Shown here: one piece after another, positions 5,851 through 8,607 of the stretch
How the letters are laid out: every line of letters starts with the position of its first letter
Numbering within the stretch: position 1 is the stretch's first letter
NCBI GenBank assembly: GCA_017853735.1
Contig: JAFMJA010000104.1
Span: 1-8,607 of the forward strand
Direction of reading: 5' to 3'
Source of the DNA: Burkholderiaceae bacterium
GTDB taxonomy: Bacteria; Pseudomonadota; Gammaproteobacteria; Burkholderiales; Burkholderiaceae_C
DNA length: 8,607 nt
Made by a program: the position numbers and the translations under genes
Notes under the pieces: generated by a model
Seen by the model: only the letters and a program-made list of their open reading frames with translations
Told to the model about the DNA's origin: nothing
The model's database searches: none

Positions 5851-8370
5851 CTAGCCCAGCCAGTGGCTGACCCAGGCCACCAGATTGTTGCCGGGCATGG
5901 CATGACTGATGGCATAGCCCTGGGCTTTTTCGCATCCAAAATCCCTGAGCATCTTGATGGTGTCTTGGCTCTCCACGCCCTCAGCCACCACATACAAGCC
6001 TAGGTTGTGCGCCAGAGAAATTGCAGCCCGCACGATGGCCTGGTCAGCCAGGCTGCGCTCCATCCCGGTGACAAAGAACTTATCAATTTTGAGTTCATGC
6101 ACCGGCAGACGCTTGAGATAGGTCAGCGAGGAATAGCCCGCTCCAAAGTCATCGATGGACAAGCGAACCCCCATGGCGTTGAGGTTGGACAGCACCCTGG
6201 TCGCCTGCTCAGGGCGAGACATGACCACCGACTCGGTCACTTCCAGGCACAGTTTTCCAGGCTCCATACGATATTCTTTGAGCAGGCTTTCAATGCTTTC
6301 GACCAAGCCCAGGTCAAACAGGTTGTGCATTGACAGGTTAATCGATAGCTGGATATCCAGACCCTTCTTGCGCCAGCTGCTTTGCTGCGCAATGGCCTGG
6401 GCCAGAACCCACTGGGTGAGCTGACGAATCCGGCCGGATTGCTCGGCAATAGGGATGAAATCACTGGGCATGATCATGCCCTCGCTCGGGTGAGGCCAAC
6501 GCACCAGGGCCTCCACACCACAGATGCGACCCGAACCCAGCTCCAGTTGCGGCTGGAACAGCAGGGTGAGCTCATTGTCTTCAATGGCACGGCTCAACTC
6601 GCCCAGCAGGTCGATCCGTTGCAGGCCGATTGGGGTGTTTTTCTTGCTGTAGATCGAGAGGCCATCACTATGGTGGCGAGCCATATTCAAGGCGATGTCG
6701 CTGTGGAACAATAGTTCCTGCACATCCTTGCCATGATCTGGAAAGAGTGCTGCGCCAAAGCTGGCCTCCACTTCCAGGGAGAGGTTGTCAATGACAATGG
6801 GCTGCTGCAGCAGTTGCTGAATTTTCTCGGCAACTTGACGGACATGCTCAAGGCTGACATCGGGCATCACGATGCAAAATTTGGAATCCAGCAAGCGCGC
6901 TACGGTATCGGAGCTGCGCAGCGCGGACACCAGGCGCTTAGCGCCATGAGCCACCAGTTGGTCTCCCACCTGATAACCCATCAGGGAGCTGATTTCACCC
7001 AGGCTGGAAAGCTGCACTGTCAAGACAGCCACGACATGCTTGTTGCGCTGCGCCATTTTGATCGCCTGGTCCAGACGGTCGATCAAAATGTTGCGCAAGG
7101 GCAAATCGGTCACCGCATCATAGTTGGCGCGGTGCTCGAGCTCGGCCATATGACGAATACGATCGGAAATATCTAGCACCAGTGCAATCAGGACTTCCTT
7201 TTCGTCTTCAACCGCAGTTTGCAAGCGTACCTCCAGCGGATGGTTGCCGCCAGCCGCATCGAACAGAAAGGTTTCAAAAAGCAATTCGGATACTTTCGCA
7301 TCCCTCAAGGGCTGCAGGAGTGACTGGAATTTCTCTGGGCTGAAATCAGGCTTGAGGTTGTGCAAGGTCATCTGGCGCAGCTGTTTGTTGGAGTAGCCCA
7401 GCTTGTGCCTGCAACTCTCACTGATGTCGAGCAGTCTCAGGGAACCCGCATCAAAGACCAAAAACATATAAGAGGTGCGATCCAGAATACGGCCCAATCG
7501 AGCTTGCAGTAACTGCGCCTTTTTGCGCTGCGTCACCTCATGCAGGAACACATACGTCAGGGCCTGCTCGGTTTGTGGCTTGAGCAAAGTCGCTTCCACA
7601 ACACGAGCCTGACCCGGCACATCGTCGGGCTTGGGCGGAATTTCCAGGACGATCACTTCGCCGGTATTGCTTGGCATGCCCAGAGATGTATGCATCAGCT
7701 GACCGACGGAGAGACCCAGCAAGGACTCGGCGGCTGGGTTGGCATAGGAGATGCTGCCCTGGTGGTCCATAGCCAGGATGGCATCGGGGCTGTGCTCGAT
7801 CAGAGAACGCATCTGCACTTGCTGAGTTTGCGCGACCGCCTGGGAGCGCAGGGACTCCAGGGTTTGGGCGAGATCCAGTGCCAGATCCTGACAAAGGCTC
7901 GCCTCCTGATCTTCCGACGCCCGCCCGCCCACAGCCAGGATGCTCAGAGCGCCCAGGCAAAGATCGTCCAGGAGAATGGGCACACAGACCAAGCGGCACG
8001 AAGGCACAAGCCGGTTCAGCTTGACCCAAAAGGGATCATTTTGCAAAGCCACCTGACCTGGCAAGATCAGAGGCTTGCGCCGCTTGCAGACCTGGACGGT
8101 GGCGACCTGGCACAAGCGCTCGATGGAACTGACCGAGACCTGACCCAGCCTGGATGCAAGATCCGGGATGGGGGTGGCGCTGGTCTGGGTGCGCACCTGC
8201 CCTGCGCCATTGAGCTGGCTCACCCAGGCGTGCACATAAGCATCCCCAGAGATCAGGGCCTGGCAGATATCCTGTAAAAGTACCGCTTCAGACTTGGCGC
8301 GCACCAGCGCACGGTAGGCCTGACGGATAGCGATTTCACACAAGCTGACTTCTGCCGGGTGTTGGTGCAT
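5851..8370 (-). CDS. c-di-GMP phosphodiesterase, GAF-PAS-PAS-GGDEF-EAL, GGDEF degenerate
   Basis: The EAL domain linearises the second messenger c-di-GMP; lower c-di-GMP usually favours motility over attachment. No membrane segment is seen, so it is cytoplasmic. Residue numbers count from the GTG at 8427: GAF-like domain (about 45-195), PAS (206-305), second PAS (about 320-425), GGDEF (430-600) and EAL (610-855). In the GGDEF domain the signature reads LDSK-F (513-517) instead of GGDEF and the first metal-binding Asp is lost, so cyclase activity is not expected; an RxxD inhibitory-site motif (RSSD, 504-507) survives. The EAL domain keeps EALVRW (E639), INLS, EVTES, DDFGAGYSS (D759, D760), LKID, AEGVES and QGY, so phosphodiesterase activity is likely. 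I prefer the ATG at 8370 (839 residues) because the extra 19 codons to the GTG look less coding-like; neither has a Shine-Dalgarno. The GAF and PAS domains probably sense an unknown ligand. Confidence 0.93.
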   Translation of the reverse strand: MHQHPAEVSLCEIAIRQAYRALVRAKSEAVLLQDICQALISGDAYVHAWVSQLNGAGQVRTQTSATPIPDLASRLGQVSVSSIERLCQVATVQVCKRRKPLILPGQVALQNDPFWVKLNRLVPSCRLVCVPILLDDLCLGALSILAVGGRASEDQEASLCQDLALDLAQTLESLRSQAVAQTQQVQMRSLIEHSPDAILAMDHQGSISYANPAAESLLGLSVGQLMHTSLGMPSNTGEVIVLEIPPKPDDVPGQARVVEATLLKPQTEQALTYVFLHEVTQRKKAQLLQARLGRILDRTSYMFLVFDAGSLRLLDISESCRHKLGYSNKQLRQMTLHNLKPDFSPEKFQSLLQPLRDAKVSELLFETFLFDAAGGNHPLEVRLQTAVEDEKEVLIALVLDISDRIRHMAELEHRANYDAVTDLPLRNILIDRLDQAIKMAQRNKHVVAVLTVQLSSLGEISSLMGYQVGDQLVAHGAKRLVSALRSSDTVARLLDSKFCIVMPDVSLEHVRQVAEKIQQLLQQPIVIDNLSLEVEASFGAALFPDHGKDVQELLFHSDIALNMARHHSDGLSIYSKKNTPIGLQRIDLLGELSRAIEDNELTLLFQPQLELGSGRICGVEALVRWPHPSEGMIMPSDFIPIAEQSGRIRQLTQWVLAQAIAQQSSWRKKGLDIQLSINLSMHNLFDLGLVESIESLLKEYRMEPGKLCLEVTESVVMSRPEQATRVLSNLNAMGVRLSIDDFGAGYSSLTYLKRLPVHELKIDKFFVTGMERSLADQAIVRAAISLAHNLGLYVVAEGVESQDTIKMLRDFGCEKAQGYAISHAMPGNNLVAWVSHWLG

Positions 8371-8503
8371 TGGCACTGTGTTCGTTGCTAAGTCGGTTGA
8401 GTTCCGAAAAATAAAGCCATGCAGCACAGGGAACGCCAGGATGGGAATGGCGTTGGCTCAGAAATCAATCCCAGGCGATCTTAACCAATATCGCGCGGCA
8501 GCA

Positions 8504-8535
8504 CCTGTCTGGCGAGGTAAACCTGGCCGGACAGG
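8504..8535. repeat. Strong 32-base inverted repeat (hairpin)
   Basis: Arms CCTGTCTGGC (8504-8513) and GCCGGACAGG (8526-8535) pair over 10 positions with a single T/G wobble. Inside, AGGT (8515-8518) and ACCT (8521-8524) can pair again around AA after one G/G mismatch. Neither side is followed by a T-run, so it is not a standard intrinsic terminator. It lies upstream of the EAL gene (about 135 bases from the ATG at 8370), in sequence without a recognised gene. It may be an RNA structure, an operator or a dispersed repeat unit. Confidence 0.65.
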
Positions 8536-8567
8536 CACCGATGGAAGATGGCTTAAGGATGGTGTTC

Positions 8568-8597
8568 AAAACTCGCGCCGTGCGCGGCGCTGCTTTT
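8568..8597. terminator. Probable bidirectional intrinsic terminator
   Basis: A pure-GC stem, GCGCCG (8575-8580) and CGGCGC (8585-8590), closes a TGCG loop. AAAA ends 3 bases before the stem (8568-8571) and TTTT begins 3 bases after it (8594-8597), so a T-run follows the hairpin on both strands. It could end a gene entering from the right edge on the minus strand just before the EAL gene, or a transcript running rightwards. The T-runs are short and start 3 bases from the stem, which lowers confidence. Confidence 0.5.
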
Positions 8598-8607
8598 GCG
8601 GGTTGAG

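Larger units (their letters stand above)
8371..8607. other. Upstream region of the EAL gene, no recognised gene
   Basis: This stretch contains the two hairpins but no coding region I can support. Two plus-strand frames are open, 8415-8606 (first ATG only at 8541) and 8441 to the edge, and on the minus strand one frame runs from the right edge to a stop at about 8465. None gives a recognisable protein. No convincing sigma-70 or sigma-28 promoter was found for the EAL gene by eye. Confidence 0.5.

Noticed and set aside
7540..8277. 245-codon plus-strand open frame opposite the GAF/PAS region
   Set aside because: Antisense to a well-supported domain protein; His/Gln-rich, no recognisable fold.
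8415..8606. Short plus-strand frame with fairly coding-like codon use, ending at the right edge
   Set aside because: No start codon until 8541, no recognisable protein, and it would run through both hairpins including a probable terminator.

Overview
The window looks like a chromosomal segment of a motile, Gram-negative betaproteobacterium, most likely of the Burkholderiales (Comamonadaceae-like). The support is the mostly high GC content, a surface-adhesin E-type secreted protein, a periplasmic alpha-carbonic anhydrase resembling the neisserial enzyme, and the style of the flagellar genes. This placement is an inference from protein families, not a database match.

Layout, left to right. Bases 2-2827 (+ strand) hold the end of a flagellar export operon, fliH-fliI-fliJ, with overlapping or translationally coupled junctions. 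fliH enters from the left edge, and no fliK follows fliJ. On the minus strand, 2 bases beyond fliJ, ends a small secreted protein of the surface-adhesin E type (2830-3231). A 171-base divergent intergenic region separates it from a plus-strand gene (3403-4650). That gene encodes a membrane-anchored alpha-carbonic anhydrase with an unusual N-terminal coiled-coil/helical extension. Convergent to it is a FemAB/BioF2-like GNAT acyltransferase (4669-5592, minus). Then comes a small membrane protein of about 52 residues (5685-5843, plus). It converges on a large cytoplasmic c-di-GMP protein, GAF-PAS-PAS-GGDEF-EAL (5851-8370, minus), with a dead diguanylate cyclase site and an intact phosphodiesterase site. 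The right end (8371-8607) has no gene I can recognise, but it holds a strong 32-base hairpin and a probable bidirectional terminator.

How the parts relate. FliH, FliI and FliJ form the cytoplasmic ATPase complex that feeds the flagellar export gate. The EAL protein would lower c-di-GMP and so favour motility, a plausible but indirect link. The carbonic anhydrase, adhesin E-like protein and small membrane protein belong to the envelope. From 2830 onward orientation flips at every gene, so each is probably transcribed alone and the right two thirds is not an operon. I see no mobile element, CRISPR array, tRNA or rRNA. I do not see a clear new multi-gene system. The most distinctive items are the carbonic anhydrase fusion, the EAL protein that keeps an inhibitory-site motif in a dead GGDEF domain, the small membrane protein and the two hairpins at the right edge.
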